DNA of 64,000 nt from Barnesiella propionica (GCF_025567045.1 NZ_JAOQJK010000012.1:10665-74664); one strand, 5' to 3'. Shown: positions 17,957 to 27,161, counted from the stretch's first letter. Notes: generated from the sequence alone by a model not told the origin. A program made the numbers and translations.

Positions 17957-17982
17957 ATTTACATTTAAACATAAATGTAAAT
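17957..17982. promoter_or_regulatory. perfect 11-base inverted repeat ahead of the Rhs operon
   Basis: ATTTACATTTA (17957-17967) and TAAATGTAAAT (17972-17982) are exact reverse complements around a 4-base centre, 20 bases upstream of the first Rhs gene. It has no T tail in the direction of the operon, so an operator is as likely as a hairpin. Confidence 0.45.
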
Positions 17983-18060
17983 AAAATAATTTGAAGGATA
18001 AAATATTCAACCGGAATTATTGAAGAAAAACAGTGCAGAAAAGATACATGATATTAAAAG

Positions 18061-18099
18061 AAAAACCCAACCACTTCTTAAATAAGCGGAAGGGTTTTT
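18061..18099 (-). terminator. terminator after tRNA-Gln
   Basis: AAAAACCC (18061-18068) pairs with GGGTTTTT (18092-18099), with inner pairing of CCACTT and AAGCGG. It lies 6 bases past the tRNA 3' end. Confidence 0.7.
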
Positions 18100-18105
18100 G
18101 AAGCG

Positions 18106-18176
18106 TTGTCCAGGAAGGACTCGAACCCTCACAGGCGGAACCAGAATCCGAAGTGCTACCATTACACCACTGGACA
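18106..18176 (-). tRNA. tRNA-Gln (anticodon CTG)
   Basis: On the minus strand a complete 71-base cloverleaf is visible. The 7-bp acceptor stem pairs TGTCCAG with CTGGACA (discriminator A), the D arm has GGTAG, the anticodon loop is TTCTGGT, and the T loop is TTCGAGT with stem GAGGG/CCTTC. CTG reads CAG glutamine codons, and the anticodon arm resembles that of other bacterial tRNA-Gln. CCA is not encoded. One mismatch is present at the top of the anticodon stem. Confidence 0.9.
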
Positions 18177-18270
18177 ATTATTCTTGTTTTACGAGTGCAA
18201 AGTTGATAATTTTTTTTGACTTTTGTATCAAAGCGGCAATAAAAAATAATATGTTTAATATTATTTTACA

Positions 18271-18999
18271 TTATCGGTTTTTTTCAGGTAAGGCCGAAAC
18301 GATGGCTTTGTAAGAGGTTTCCATAAGTTCATTCAGGTTATGTCCTTCATGTTCTTGAGGATAGATAGGCTTATGTATCGTCAGCACTATTTTTCCTGGT
18401 TTAACAGTATATGTTCCGCGTTTCATTATGTAGTAAGCTCCGTCGATGGTAAGCGGGACTACCGGTAGATTGAATTCCACGGCCAGCTGGTAAGCTCCTT
18501 TTTTAAACCGGTGTATATGGCCGTCAAGCGTGCGTGCCCCTTCCGGAAAAACCACGAGAGACATACCATCTTTTAAAGTGTTTTCTGCCTTTTCCATGGT
18601 TTCTTTTAGCTTATGAGGAGAAGAATTGTCTACCATGATATGTCCTGCGGCTTCACATGCCTTTCCTACAAAGGGAATATTGCGGAGACTTTTTTTCATC
18701 ATCCATTTGAAATTATGGTTGAGATAACCATAAATGAGGAATATATCGTAAGCACCCTGATGATTGGCGACAAATACATATGAAGTTTTAGAGTTGATAT
18801 TCTCCCGTCCCCGTACTTCGATCCGTACGAATGAAAGGATGCAAAAGAGTCGTGACCATAATTGTGCCGGGTAATATCCCCAGAAATCTCCTTTTCCCAG
18901 TGTGCAGCCTATAATTGTAGTAATAGCTGTTAATAAGGTAAGTATAAGTAAAATAGGAGCGGCTATAAACCATTGATATATAAATAGGATAATTTTCAT
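18271..18999 (-). CDS. plsC: 1-acyl-sn-glycerol-3-phosphate acyltransferase
   Basis: It acylates lysophosphatidic acid to phosphatidic acid at the inner membrane. The start at 18999 (MKIILFIYQWFIAAP) is chosen because it matches the usual start of this family; an ATG 10 codons upstream is possible. An N-terminal membrane helix (about 4-35) precedes the acyltransferase block I motif NHQGAYD (His80, Asp85) and block III FPEGART (151-157). The length of 242 residues is normal. The gene is alone, downstream of nothing co-directional except the tRNA-Gln that follows it. Confidence 0.92.
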   Translation of the reverse strand: MKIILFIYQWFIAAPILLILTLLTAITTIIGCTLGKGDFWGYYPAQLWSRLFCILSFVRIEVRGRENINSKTSYVFVANHQGAYDIFLIYGYLNHNFKWMMKKSLRNIPFVGKACEAAGHIMVDNSSPHKLKETMEKAENTLKDGMSLVVFPEGARTLDGHIHRFKKGAYQLAVEFNLPVVPLTIDGAYYIMKRGTYTVKPGKIVLTIHKPIYPQEHEGHNLNELMETSYKAIVSALPEKNR

Positions 19000-19267
19000 A
19001 CGTAATTTATAAATGATGAAGTTCTTCAATTCTTTTTTTATTCCCGGCTCAGGCTGTAAACATCTGCGGGTAATGAATTTTGCTGTTCCGTTTCTCTCTT
19101 TGGAGCAAAGATAAATATAAAAACTGAAAGATGGAATGAAAGATAAAAGAAGGGAATGGATAAATGACAGAAAGATGACGAAAGGCGGCCAAAAATTGAA
19201 TATTTTTTGCTTAATGTAAAGTCTAAAATAAAAGCATTCCTTTTATAATCAATAGATTATTTATTCC

Positions 19268-19275
19268 TATCTTTG
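19268..19275 (+). promoter_or_regulatory. -7 box of the lipoprotein gene at 19326
   Basis: TATCTTTG matches TAnnTTTG; no good TTTG box is seen at the expected distance. The leader would be about 44 bases. Confidence 0.4.
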
Positions 19276-19325
19276 TTATATTACAATCATTTAAATCAAT
19301 GTTAAGTTTTAAAACGAATAGAGTT

Positions 19326-19910
19326 ATGAGCAGGTTAATACGATTTTCTGTAGGCATGGTACTGTTATTGGCCGTAATGGTATCTTGTAAAGATACGGCC
19401 TTTAAAGTTTATGAAGGTAGAATTTTCGATGCCAGTATGAACGATATCGTTATTATTACCGGTACGGGTGATACTGTAACGGTAAGTACGATGAATGCCG
19501 ATCCGGCAAAAGTACCCGGAGTTTTTATTAATGATTCCGTACGGGTAACCTGTTCGGATAGAAAGGTAGGTGAGGATAAAATATTAACGGCTGACTCGCT
19601 GGTTATTCTTGTACGTTCTCCGTATTATTGTATACAAGGTACCTGGCTTGAACCTAACCCGATAGATACAGCACAGATGCAGGGTTTTGTTTTAAAACAA
19701 GATGGTACGGCAGAATCGGTGAATATGGCTACTTTGGATTTCAGGAGTTGGACTCTGAAAGGCCACATGTTAATATTGCAATATACGAGTATAGGAAATA
19801 AACTTACGATAGAAGGTTCCGATACTTTGCATATTGTAAAGATCAATGCCGATTCTCTGGTTCTTTCCGCAAATAATAGAATGGTTTGGGATTTAGTCAG
19901 GAAGAAGTAA
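19326..19910 (+). CDS. lipoprotein with lipocalin-like C-terminal domain
   Basis: The ATG at 19326 is used because it gives a compact lipoprotein signal (MSRLIRFSVGMVLLLAVMVS before CKD, lipobox VMVSC); the upstream start adds nine residues before it. After the Cys there is a small beta-rich region (about 25-100), then a segment typical of the Bacteroidales lipocalin-like domain: IQGTWLEPNP, GFVLKQDGTAESVNMATL and ending LSANNRMVWDLVRK. The protein should be anchored in the envelope and may bind a small hydrophobic ligand. Its partner or substrate is unknown. It is monocistronic, with a strong hairpin behind it. Confidence 0.75.
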   Translation: MSRLIRFSVGMVLLLAVMVSCKDTAFKVYEGRIFDASMNDIVIITGTGDTVTVSTMNADPAKVPGVFINDSVRVTCSDRKVGEDKILTADSLVILVRSPYYCIQGTWLEPNPIDTAQMQGFVLKQDGTAESVNMATLDFRSWTLKGHMLILQYTSIGNKLTIEGSDTLHIVKINADSLVLSANNRMVWDLVRKK

Positions 19911-19930
19911 TGATTATGTACCGTATTTAT

Positions 19931-19970
19931 AATAAAAGAACCGGATTATTATAATCCGGTTCTTTTATTA
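19931..19970. terminator. bidirectional terminator between lipoprotein gene and rprY
   Basis: AATAAAAGAACCGGATTAT pairs with the reverse complement ending at 19970, a 19-base stem with A and T runs on both sides. Confidence 0.8.
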
Positions 19971-19992
19971 TAAAATGAACTTTTACAGACAT

Positions 19993-20703
19993 TTATTTCG
20001 TTTTAGCTTCGATTTCCGGAGCGATCAGTTTATATCCTTTACCGTGGATATTGATGATTTCGATAGAGGGATCATCTTTCAGATGTTTACGAAGTTTGGT
20101 GATGTAGACATCCATACTGCGTGCGTTGAAATAATTGTCGTCAATCCAGATCGTCTTAAGGGCGAAGTTACGTTCAAGAATTTCATTTACGTGTGCGCAT
20201 AACAAGCTGAGCAATTCCGATTCCTTAGTAGTAAGTTTGGTCGTTTTATCATCAATAGACAGAACTTGTTTCTGAGTATCGAATGTGAAACGTCCTATTT
20301 TGTACATAGTAACTTCTTTGCCTTTTTTGCCTTTTACGCGACGGAGAATGGCTTCAATACGGAACACGAGTTCTTCCATGCTGAACGGTTTGGTAATATA
20401 ATCGTCAGCACCGATTTTGAAACCTTCCAGAATATCTTCTTTGAGTGATTTCGCCGTCAAGAAAATAATGGGCACTTCACCGTTTACAGTACGAATTTCC
20501 TGAGCCAGTGTGAAACCGTCTTTTTTCGGCATCATCACGTCCAGAACACAAAGATCATATTTGCCTTTGAGGAATGCTTTATAGCCGCTTTCTCCATCGG
20601 AGAATAAATCGGCTACATATCCTTTTGCTTGCAAATATTCTCTCAACAACATGCCAAGATTCTCATCATCTTCGCATAGTAAGATACGCAATCTTTCTTC
20701 CAT
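19993..20703 (-). CDS. rprY: response regulator, OmpR type
   Basis: A receiver domain (1-120) has the acidic pocket at Glu11-Asp12-Asp13, the phosphoacceptor Asp55 in LCVLDVMMP and a Lys in FLTAKS. It is followed by a winged-helix DNA-binding domain ending ITKLRKHLKDDPSIEIINIH. Size and sequence match RprY of Bacteroides and Porphyromonas. Its sensor gene lies immediately upstream, with only two bases between stop and start. Confidence 0.9.
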   Translation of the reverse strand: MEERLRILLCEDDENLGMLLREYLQAKGYVADLFSDGESGYKAFLKGKYDLCVLDVMMPKKDGFTLAQEIRTVNGEVPIIFLTAKSLKEDILEGFKIGADDYITKPFSMEELVFRIEAILRRVKGKKGKEVTMYKIGRFTFDTQKQVLSIDDKTTKLTTKESELLSLLCAHVNEILERNFALKTIWIDDNYFNARSMDVYITKLRKHLKDDPSIEIINIHGKGYKLIAPEIEAKTK

Positions 20704-20705
20704 AA

Positions 20706-22256
20706 TTAGTCAGTTTTTATTAGAGGTAATGTAATTATAAATGTTGAACCGTGATTCAATTCGCTCTCCACGCGTATGTTCCCTTTCAGGTCTCTGATGA
20801 TTTTGTTTACATATGCCAGACCCAGCCCGAATCCTTTTACATCGTGGCGGTTTCCGGTTGATACGCGGTAGAACTTCTCGAATATTTTTTTTAGATCTTC
20901 TTTTTTCATTCCTATGCCGTTGTCCTGTATCGATATTTCTACTTTATCCCCGATGGTACGTGTACGGATGAACAGAGATAAAGGAACATCCTCCCGGCGA
21001 TATTTTACGGCGTTGTCCAGTAAATTGAAAATAACGTTGGTAAAGTGCATTTCATCTACCGAAACAATAGCATCTTCGGCCTGAAGGTCGGCATCTATTA
21101 CTCCTCCGTATTTTTCTACTTTTAGTTTAAAGGTACTCATAACGCTGGTAACGAGATCGTTTACATCTACGTCATGTAATTTCATGAGTGTCTTTTGCCG
21201 GTCGAACATGGACATCTGCAACACTTTTTCCACCTGGAAACGAAGCCTTTTAGTTTCATCGTTTATCACTCCGGATATGTGCTGGAACATGGCCGGGCTT
21301 TTCGCGACAGCGGGATCGTTCAGCATCTGGGCAGCCAGCGATATGGTAGAGATAGGTGTCTTAAACTCGTGAGTCATATTATTGATAAAATCGTTCTTCA
21401 TTTCAGTCAGCTTCTTTTGACGGAAAGCGACAATAATGGTGAACAAGAATGTTACCAGCAATATTAATGTAAAAGCAAATGTCGGAATCATAAATTTAAC
21501 CGAACTGAAGATATAATTTTTCTTAGTAGGAAAATATACTTTCAGATAGTTAAGACGTCCCGGAGGGTCATTAGGAAATATAGCCTGTGTGAACAGATTT
21601 CCTTCTTCTTTAGGATCGAATTTTGATGTTTTATAAATGATTTTTCCGTCTTTGTCGGTAATGGCAAATTCGAAAATGATATTGATCCCGTTGTTTTCAA
21701 ATTCCGATTTCAGATAGCTTTCCAGTTTTTTCGTATCCACCCTTTCCATGATAGGACGGCTACTGGCTTTACTTAAAATATTAAGAATGACTTCATTAAG
21801 TAATCCTTTTTGATAGAGGTACTGGCCTTTGAGTACCTCTTGCATATTCTTATACGTGTTGATCAGCGTATTGTCTTCTTTTTTGCTCGGGCGGATGCTG
21901 GGTCTCAGCATGATCGTACTGGTCTGTTCCCTGAAAGAGAAGTTGGCGACGGTTCCGTCTGGAGCTACAATAGAAAATTGTCTGTGTGTGGATACTACGT
22001 CTTTGGTCTGGTTGTTCTGCTCATACTCAGAGAGCAGTTTATTTTGGGTCTCTTCTATGTCTTCTGCGAGATAATGTTTCGTCTCATCCAGTTCCAGGCT
22101 CGTGGAAACGCCGTACAGACTCCGTTTTACGGCTTCTGTAAACTGCTCGTTCCGCATTTTCACCATGTTTTCCATATACATGATTTGCATGTATAATAGT
22201 CCCACAAATGTGAGGGCCATGATGATTGCCAATAACCAGATTGTCGATTTTTTCAT
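20706..22256 (-). CDS. rprX: sensor histidine kinase
   Basis: An inner-membrane sensor of 516 residues: helix 1 (about 7-28), a periplasmic region (29-255), helix 2 (about 256-278), then the kinase core. The phosphoacceptor is His296 in INNMTHEFKTPIS. The N, G1 and G2 boxes follow (FNLLDNAVKYR, DNGIGMKKEDL, GFGLGLAYV). The gene pairs with rprY downstream. In Bacteroides the pair has been linked to tetracycline response and outer-membrane protein changes, but the natural signal is not known to me. Confidence 0.9.
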   Translation of the reverse strand: MKKSTIWLLAIIMALTFVGLLYMQIMYMENMVKMRNEQFTEAVKRSLYGVSTSLELDETKHYLAEDIEETQNKLLSEYEQNNQTKDVVSTHRQFSIVAPDGTVANFSFREQTSTIMLRPSIRPSKKEDNTLINTYKNMQEVLKGQYLYQKGLLNEVILNILSKASSRPIMERVDTKKLESYLKSEFENNGINIIFEFAITDKDGKIIYKTSKFDPKEEGNLFTQAIFPNDPPGRLNYLKVYFPTKKNYIFSSVKFMIPTFAFTLILLVTFLFTIIVAFRQKKLTEMKNDFINNMTHEFKTPISTISLAAQMLNDPAVAKSPAMFQHISGVINDETKRLRFQVEKVLQMSMFDRQKTLMKLHDVDVNDLVTSVMSTFKLKVEKYGGVIDADLQAEDAIVSVDEMHFTNVIFNLLDNAVKYRREDVPLSLFIRTRTIGDKVEISIQDNGIGMKKEDLKKIFEKFYRVSTGNRHDVKGFGLGLAYVNKIIRDLKGNIRVESELNHGSTFIITLPLIKTD

Positions 22257-22448
22257 ATATCGTTTTTACTTCTTTTTGCCTTATAATTTTGTTAAATGCT
22301 TGTTATCATATGATTTACGATTTCGTAAGTTTTGAACAATTTTATATATAAACAAATCAATTATGCTTTTGTTTGCAAAATTAGTCCACTTTTTAATAAT
22401 ATCAGCTTTAACACTTCAGGGCAAATTTAACAAATGAATGTTTAAATG

Positions 22449-22485
22449 CAAAACGCCGCTATAAGAAATAACGGCGTTTTTAGTA
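22449..22485. terminator. terminator after the EF-G paralogue gene
   Basis: AAAACGCCG (22450-22458) pairs with CGGCGTTTT (22472-22480), flanked by A and T runs, between the EF-G-like stop and the rprX start. Confidence 0.65.
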
Positions 22486-22515
22486 AATTTAACAAATCTG
22501 TATTTTGAAAATCTT

Positions 22516-24672
22516 TTATTCTTCTTCCTGTTGTGCTTCGTAAGCTTTTAAAAGTTTATCCTGTACATCTCCCGGAACAAGTTCGTATGAGGCGTATTTC
22601 ATAGTAAATGAGGAACGTCCGCCTGTGATGGAACTGAGCGCGGTGGAATAGGAAGCCATTTCCTTTAAAGGAACTTTTGCGCTTATTTTTTCAAATCCCT
22701 TTTCACTGGACATACCCATAATGATAGCTCTTCTACCTTGCAGGTCACTCATAACGTCTCCCATTTTATCGGCGGGAGTAAGCACTTCCACATCATAAAT
22801 AGGTTCCAGAATCTTAGGACCGGCATTTTTGAATGCATCGCTGAAAGCGTTACGTCCGGCAAGCCTGAAAGATATTTCGTTGGAATCTACCGGGTGCATT
22901 TTACCATCGTAGATGCATACCCGCACGTCACGGGCGTAAGACCCCGTGAGCGGCCCTTGTTCCATACGGTCCATAAGTCCTTTTACGATGGCGGGAATAA
23001 ACCGGGCGTCGATAGCACCTCCTACGATACAGTTACATACGACCAGTTTTCCGCCCCATTCAAGATCTAACGTTTGCGTGTCACGGACGTTCATTTTGTA
23101 TTCCTGATTGTTGAAACGGTAAGAATCAGGGGCCGGCATACCTTCGTAATAAGGTTCTATGATGAGGTGTACTTCGCCAAACTGACCTGCACCGCCCGAT
23201 TGTTTTTTATGACGATAATCGGCGCGCGCAGCTTTAGTGATCGTTTCCCGGTATGGAATACGGGGTTCTGCAAATTCTATAGCGATTTTTTCGTTGTTTT
23301 CGATTCTCCATTTTAATGTACGAAGATGGAATTCTCCTTGTCCCGAGACGATCGTTTGCTTCAGTTCTTTCGATTGTATTACGGTCCAGGTCGGGTCTTC
23401 CTCATGCATGCGGGTCAGTATTTCACTCAGTTTTTCCGCATCGGCTTCATTCAACGGTTTGATAGCGCGCTGATACTTCGGATCGGGGTATTTGATAAAG
23501 TCGAAACGGATCTCACAACCTTTTTCGTTCAATGTATTACCTGTACGAACGTCTTTCAGTTTAACGCTGGCACATATATCGCCTGCAACTACTTTATCTA
23601 CTTTAGTACGGATTTGTCCGCATACGCAGAATAATTGTGCCATACGTTCCCGGCTGTTCCGGTTTACATTTATCAGATCGTCTCCTTCTTTGACCGTTCC
23701 TGACATTACTTTAAAATAAGATACTTCACCTATATGAGGTTCTACAGTCGTTTTAAAGCAGTACATACTCACCGGTCCGTTCGGGTCCGGAGCTATTTCC
23801 TGTCCTTCGGTATCTATGGGTTGCGGCATTTCCGATACGAAAGGTACTACATTTCCCAGAAATTCCATCATTCTGCGTACACCCATATCCCTGAGGGCAC
23901 TTACACAGAATACCGGATATATGCTTCTGGTAATAAGACCTTTGCGAATGCCTTCTCTCATTTCATCTTCGGTCAGTGATCCTTGATCGAAGAATTTTTC
24001 CATCAGCGTTTCATCGTTTTCCGCTGCAGCTTCTATCAATATTTTATTTAGTTCGAGAGCTTTTTCTTTTTCGTTTTCCGGTATTTCTGAAATTGTAGGA
24101 ACACCTCCGTCCGGTCCCCATGAATACATTTTCATCAAAAGGACATCTATCATTGCATTAAATGACGGCCCGCTGCTGACCGGATATTGTACCTGTACCA
24201 CGCGGCTTCCGAAAGATTCGCGCATTTGCTCCATTACATTATCAAAATCGGCTTTTTCTCCGTCCAGCTGATTCATGGCGAATACGATAGGCTTGTTCAG
24301 CTTTTCTGCCGTCCGGAAGATATTTTGGGTACCTACTTCCACACCATACTGGGAATCGACAACTATGACTCCGGTATCGGTTACGTTCAGAGCCGTAATA
24401 GCGCTTCCTACAAAATCGTCAGAGCCCGGGCAGTCGATCACGTTCAGTTTTTTATTTAGGAACTCGGCATAAAATACAGTGGAAAATACAGAATATCCAT
24501 ACTCTTTTTCTACCGGGAAATAATCCGATACGGTATTATTGGCTTCAACGGTTCCGCGGCGTTTTATTATACCACACTCGTAAAGCATAGCTTCAGCGAG
24601 AGTGGTTTTACCCGATCCTTTACTGCCTAATAAGGCAATGTTTTTGATTTCATGTGATTCGTATACCTTCAT
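22516..24672 (-). CDS. EF-G paralogue with altered GTPase motif (EF-G2 type)
   Basis: The 718-residue protein has the full EF-G domain order. G1 is GSKGSGKTT (16-24) and G4 is NQLD (134-137), where NKxD is usual. G3 is DCPGSDDF (80-87), where the catalytic His of the canonical DTPGHVDF is Ser84. Switch I reads EYGYSVFST instead of ERGITITS. Domain IV (YRETITKAARADYRHKKQSG, GGAGQFGEV) and the C-terminal MGDVMSDLQGRRA are conserved, so ribosome binding is likely. It matches EF-G2 of Bacteroides thetaiotaomicron, which I recall being reported as a translocase without GTP hydrolysis and needed for gut colonisation. The housekeeping fusA must lie elsewhere. Confidence 0.88.
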   Translation of the reverse strand: MKVYESHEIKNIALLGSKGSGKTTLAEAMLYECGIIKRRGTVEANNTVSDYFPVEKEYGYSVFSTVFYAEFLNKKLNVIDCPGSDDFVGSAITALNVTDTGVIVVDSQYGVEVGTQNIFRTAEKLNKPIVFAMNQLDGEKADFDNVMEQMRESFGSRVVQVQYPVSSGPSFNAMIDVLLMKMYSWGPDGGVPTISEIPENEKEKALELNKILIEAAAENDETLMEKFFDQGSLTEDEMREGIRKGLITRSIYPVFCVSALRDMGVRRMMEFLGNVVPFVSEMPQPIDTEGQEIAPDPNGPVSMYCFKTTVEPHIGEVSYFKVMSGTVKEGDDLINVNRNSRERMAQLFCVCGQIRTKVDKVVAGDICASVKLKDVRTGNTLNEKGCEIRFDFIKYPDPKYQRAIKPLNEADAEKLSEILTRMHEEDPTWTVIQSKELKQTIVSGQGEFHLRTLKWRIENNEKIAIEFAEPRIPYRETITKAARADYRHKKQSGGAGQFGEVHLIIEPYYEGMPAPDSYRFNNQEYKMNVRDTQTLDLEWGGKLVVCNCIVGGAIDARFIPAIVKGLMDRMEQGPLTGSYARDVRVCIYDGKMHPVDSNEISFRLAGRNAFSDAFKNAGPKILEPIYDVEVLTPADKMGDVMSDLQGRRAIIMGMSSEKGFEKISAKVPLKEMASYSTALSSITGGRSSFTMKYASYELVPGDVQDKLLKAYEAQQEEE

Positions 24673-24784
24673 GGGATATTAGATTTTTAATGAAACAATA
24701 AGGTTATGCTTTTTTGCAAAGCGTTCGCAAATTAAAAAATTAAATTGACAAATGCAATTAACATATATATGTTAGAAAACATTA

Positions 24785-24813
24785 TTTGTGCGTATAATAA
24801 TTGTCTATCTTTG
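24785..24813 (+). promoter_or_regulatory. promoter immediately before hemW
   Basis: TTTG at 24785-24788 and TATCTTTG at 24806-24813 (17-base spacing). The -7 box ends only eight bases before the ATG at 24822, so the mRNA would be leaderless or nearly so. Confidence 0.5.
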
Positions 24814-24821
24814 TATCTGTT

Positions 24822-25949
24822 ATGGCCGGAATTTATATTCATATTCCTTTTTGTAAATGTCGTTGTCTATATTGTGATTTTTATTCCAATACGGATATGT
24901 CGCTGCGTTCGGACTATCTGGATGCTTTGCTCGGAGAGTTGTCGTTGCGTTTTTCCGAGCTAAGAGGGGAACCGGTAGAAACACTCTATATCGGAGGTGG
25001 AACTCCTTCCCAGTTATCGGTTTCCGAGCTGCAGTTTCTTTTTGATGGAGTTGCCCGGTATTTCGATATAGATGCCTGTCGGGAAGTAACGCTGGAAGCC
25101 AATCCGGACGACCTTTCGCCCGAATATATTTTTGCTCTTCGCGAGCTGCCGGTAAACCGGATAAGTATGGGTGTTCAAAGTTTTGATGACCAGGAACTTA
25201 AGTTTCTGAACCGGCGTCATTCCGCAAAGCAGGCCGTCGAGGCTGTCGGAAATTGCCGGAAAGCCGGGCTGGAAAATATAAGTATCGATCTTATTTACGG
25301 TTTGCCCGGACAGACTGCCGGGCGTTGGGAAAACCATTTGGATCGAGCTATAAGTCTCGGTGTTCCTCATATTTCGGCATATAATCTTATTTACGAAGAA
25401 GGTACTTCTCTTTTTCGGATGCGGGAAAAGGGATTGTTGCAGGAATGCGACGAAGATACGTGCATACGGCTTTTCGAATCTCTAATGGATAAACTCGCTT
25501 TGGCAGGCTATGAACATTACGAGATATCCAACTTTTGTTTACCTGGTAAAGAAGCGGTACATAATACCTCTTATTGGAAACAGGTCCCTTATCTGGGATT
25601 GGGAGCTTCGGCCCATAGTTATGACGGAGATTTCAGGCGTTTTAATAAAGACGACATACATTATTATATCGACCGGATAAAAGAAGGAAAGGTCGCCTAT
25701 GAAGAAGAGTCCGAAGACTTGTATAGCCGTTATAACGAAATGGTATTGACATCTTTGCGTACAAAATGGGGTATGAATACCGGGAAACTGGAACGTTTGT
25801 ATGGTAAAGAATTACATGATTATTGTCTGCAACAAGCCTATCCTCATATTCGTAGCGGCAAAATGTCTTATGAGTGCGGTATCCTGCGTATTACTCGTTC
25901 AGGATTATTCGTGTCCGATGATATTATGAGCGATCTGTTTTATGTCTGA
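24822..25949 (+). CDS. hemW: radical SAM heme chaperone HemW (coproporphyrinogen dehydrogenase-like)
   Basis: The start at 24822 gives MAGIYIHIPFCKCRCLYCDF, the usual beginning of HemW. Cys residues in CKCRCLYC (CxxxCxxC) bind the [4Fe-4S] cluster and SAM. IGGGTPS is the SAM-contacting loop, and VHNTSYW is the HNxxYW motif that separates HemW-type proteins from true HemN. The protein delivers heme to respiratory enzymes rather than acting in porphyrin synthesis. The 375-residue length is normal. It is monocistronic. Confidence 0.92.
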   Translation: MAGIYIHIPFCKCRCLYCDFYSNTDMSLRSDYLDALLGELSLRFSELRGEPVETLYIGGGTPSQLSVSELQFLFDGVARYFDIDACREVTLEANPDDLSPEYIFALRELPVNRISMGVQSFDDQELKFLNRRHSAKQAVEAVGNCRKAGLENISIDLIYGLPGQTAGRWENHLDRAISLGVPHISAYNLIYEEGTSLFRMREKGLLQECDEDTCIRLFESLMDKLALAGYEHYEISNFCLPGKEAVHNTSYWKQVPYLGLGASAHSYDGDFRRFNKDDIHYYIDRIKEGKVAYEEESEDLYSRYNEMVLTSLRTKWGMNTGKLERLYGKELHDYCLQQAYPHIRSGKMSYECGILRITRSGLFVSDDIMSDLFYV

Positions 25950-25974
25950 TTGTTCTTTTTTGTCATGCACTAAT

Positions 25975-26643
25975 TTACAGCTTTATTTTGTAGGAGAAAC
26001 TTATCATTGTATTCAGTTGCCGGGGCGAAGTCGTAATGAGTTGTTCTTCCCTTATTTTAATCTCTGCCGAATTATGTTTATCTATCCGGTATTCCACCCC
26101 GGCATCGTACCATACCCGTTCGAGCTTTCCCTGTTTCGTCCCGTTACATAACAAGAACAAGTCGGCATAAAGAAAAGGTTTCCAGGGAGAGTCTTTCGAT
26201 ATAATGTAACTCAATTTTATTCGGTTTCTCCATTTATTATTAGGCTCCGATACTCCCCGGGTATATGTCGATTCGAAGCGGGATGCCCAGGATATATCTA
26301 TGCGCTTGGCCGATTGTAGGGCTGTAAATCCTAATTGATAACGATTCCGGTTCTTATAAGAACCGTCTGCAGTTCTTTGGTTCATGTAATAATATAAGGC
26401 GTTCAGTTTCAGGTGGGATTTCCATACGGCATAATCGATGGCTACGATTGGCATATAGCGTTCATATTTCCCGAAATTAGAGTTTGTCCAGATATTTTGT
26501 TGTATATGAGCACCGAAACGTGGAGTGACTTGTTTGCTAATCGTAAAATTAAACATATTTCCAAAATCGTATTTTTCGGCCTTCAATGATATAGAACAAT
26601 AAATAAGAAGAAGCAGTGGGAGAAATTTAAGATAATGTGACAT
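25975..26643 (-). CDS. DUF2490 outer-membrane-type protein
   Basis: A signal peptide (MSHYLKFLPLLLLIYCSISLKA) is followed by alternating amphipathic strands, many ending in aromatic residues (YYYMNQRT, RYQLGFTALQ, WASRFESTYT, RNRIKLSYII), as in small beta-barrels of the DUF2490 family. The final residues ISFSYKIKL resemble a barrel-closing strand. The function is unknown. An ATG five codons upstream overlaps the rlmH stop and is also possible. It is cotranscribed with rlmH by position. Confidence 0.75.
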   Translation of the reverse strand: MSHYLKFLPLLLLIYCSISLKAEKYDFGNMFNFTISKQVTPRFGAHIQQNIWTNSNFGKYERYMPIVAIDYAVWKSHLKLNALYYYMNQRTADGSYKNRNRYQLGFTALQSAKRIDISWASRFESTYTRGVSEPNNKWRNRIKLSYIISKDSPWKPFLYADLFLLCNGTKQGKLERVWYDAGVEYRIDKHNSAEIKIREEQLITTSPRQLNTMISFSYKIKL

Positions 26644-26650
26644 AATTATA

Positions 26651-27124
26651 TTATTCATGATGATAGGGCTCGTTATTCAATATGGTCATGGCACGGTATA
26701 GTTGTTCGGTGAAAATGACACGTATCATCTGGTGTGAAAAAGTCATTCTGGATAGGGATATCTTTTCTTGTGCTATATCGTAAATGCGCTGTGAAAATCC
26801 GTAAGGTCCTCCTACCACGAAAACCAGTCGTTTAGGAACCGTGTGCATTTTACGTTCGAGATACCGGGAGAAACTTACCGATGTAAATTCTTTTCCTTTT
26901 TCGTCCAGCAGAACAATATAGTCTCCCGGTTGAAAACTCTTTAATAAAAGATCCGCTTCCCGCTCTTTTTGCTGATCGAAATTGAGGTTTCTGGCATTCT
27001 TTAATTCCGGGATAACTTCGTTTTCAAAAGGTATATAATGCCGTAACCGGTTTGTATATTCCTGTATTGCTGCGACAGAATATGCATCTGTAGTCTTGCC
27101 GATCACTAAAAAGACAATTTTCAT
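26651..27124 (-). CDS. rlmH: 23S rRNA (pseudouridine1915-N3)-methyltransferase
   Basis: The 157-residue SPOUT methyltransferase modifies pseudouridine 1915 in helix 69 of 23S rRNA. The SAM-binding knot is seen in FVVGGPYGFSQRIYDIAQEK, followed by LSRMTFSHQMIRVIFTEQLY RAM, which is near invariant in the family. LLDEKGKEFTSVSFSRYLE lies in front of it. The length is typical. The gene is divergent from nadC. Confidence 0.95.
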   Translation of the reverse strand: MKIVFLVIGKTTDAYSVAAIQEYTNRLRHYIPFENEVIPELKNARNLNFDQQKEREADLLLKSFQPGDYIVLLDEKGKEFTSVSFSRYLERKMHTVPKRLVFVVGGPYGFSQRIYDIAQEKISLSRMTFSHQMIRVIFTEQLYRAMTILNNEPYHHE

Positions 27125-27129
27125 AACAG

Positions 27130-27161
27130 GTTGTATTTATGGGGCATTTTTCCTAATTTTG
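27130..27161 (+). promoter_or_regulatory. promoter of nadC
   Basis: TAATTTTG at 27154-27161 matches the -7 consensus; the upstream box GTTG at 27130-27133 is weak. The leader to nadC would be about 105 bases. Confidence 0.4.
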
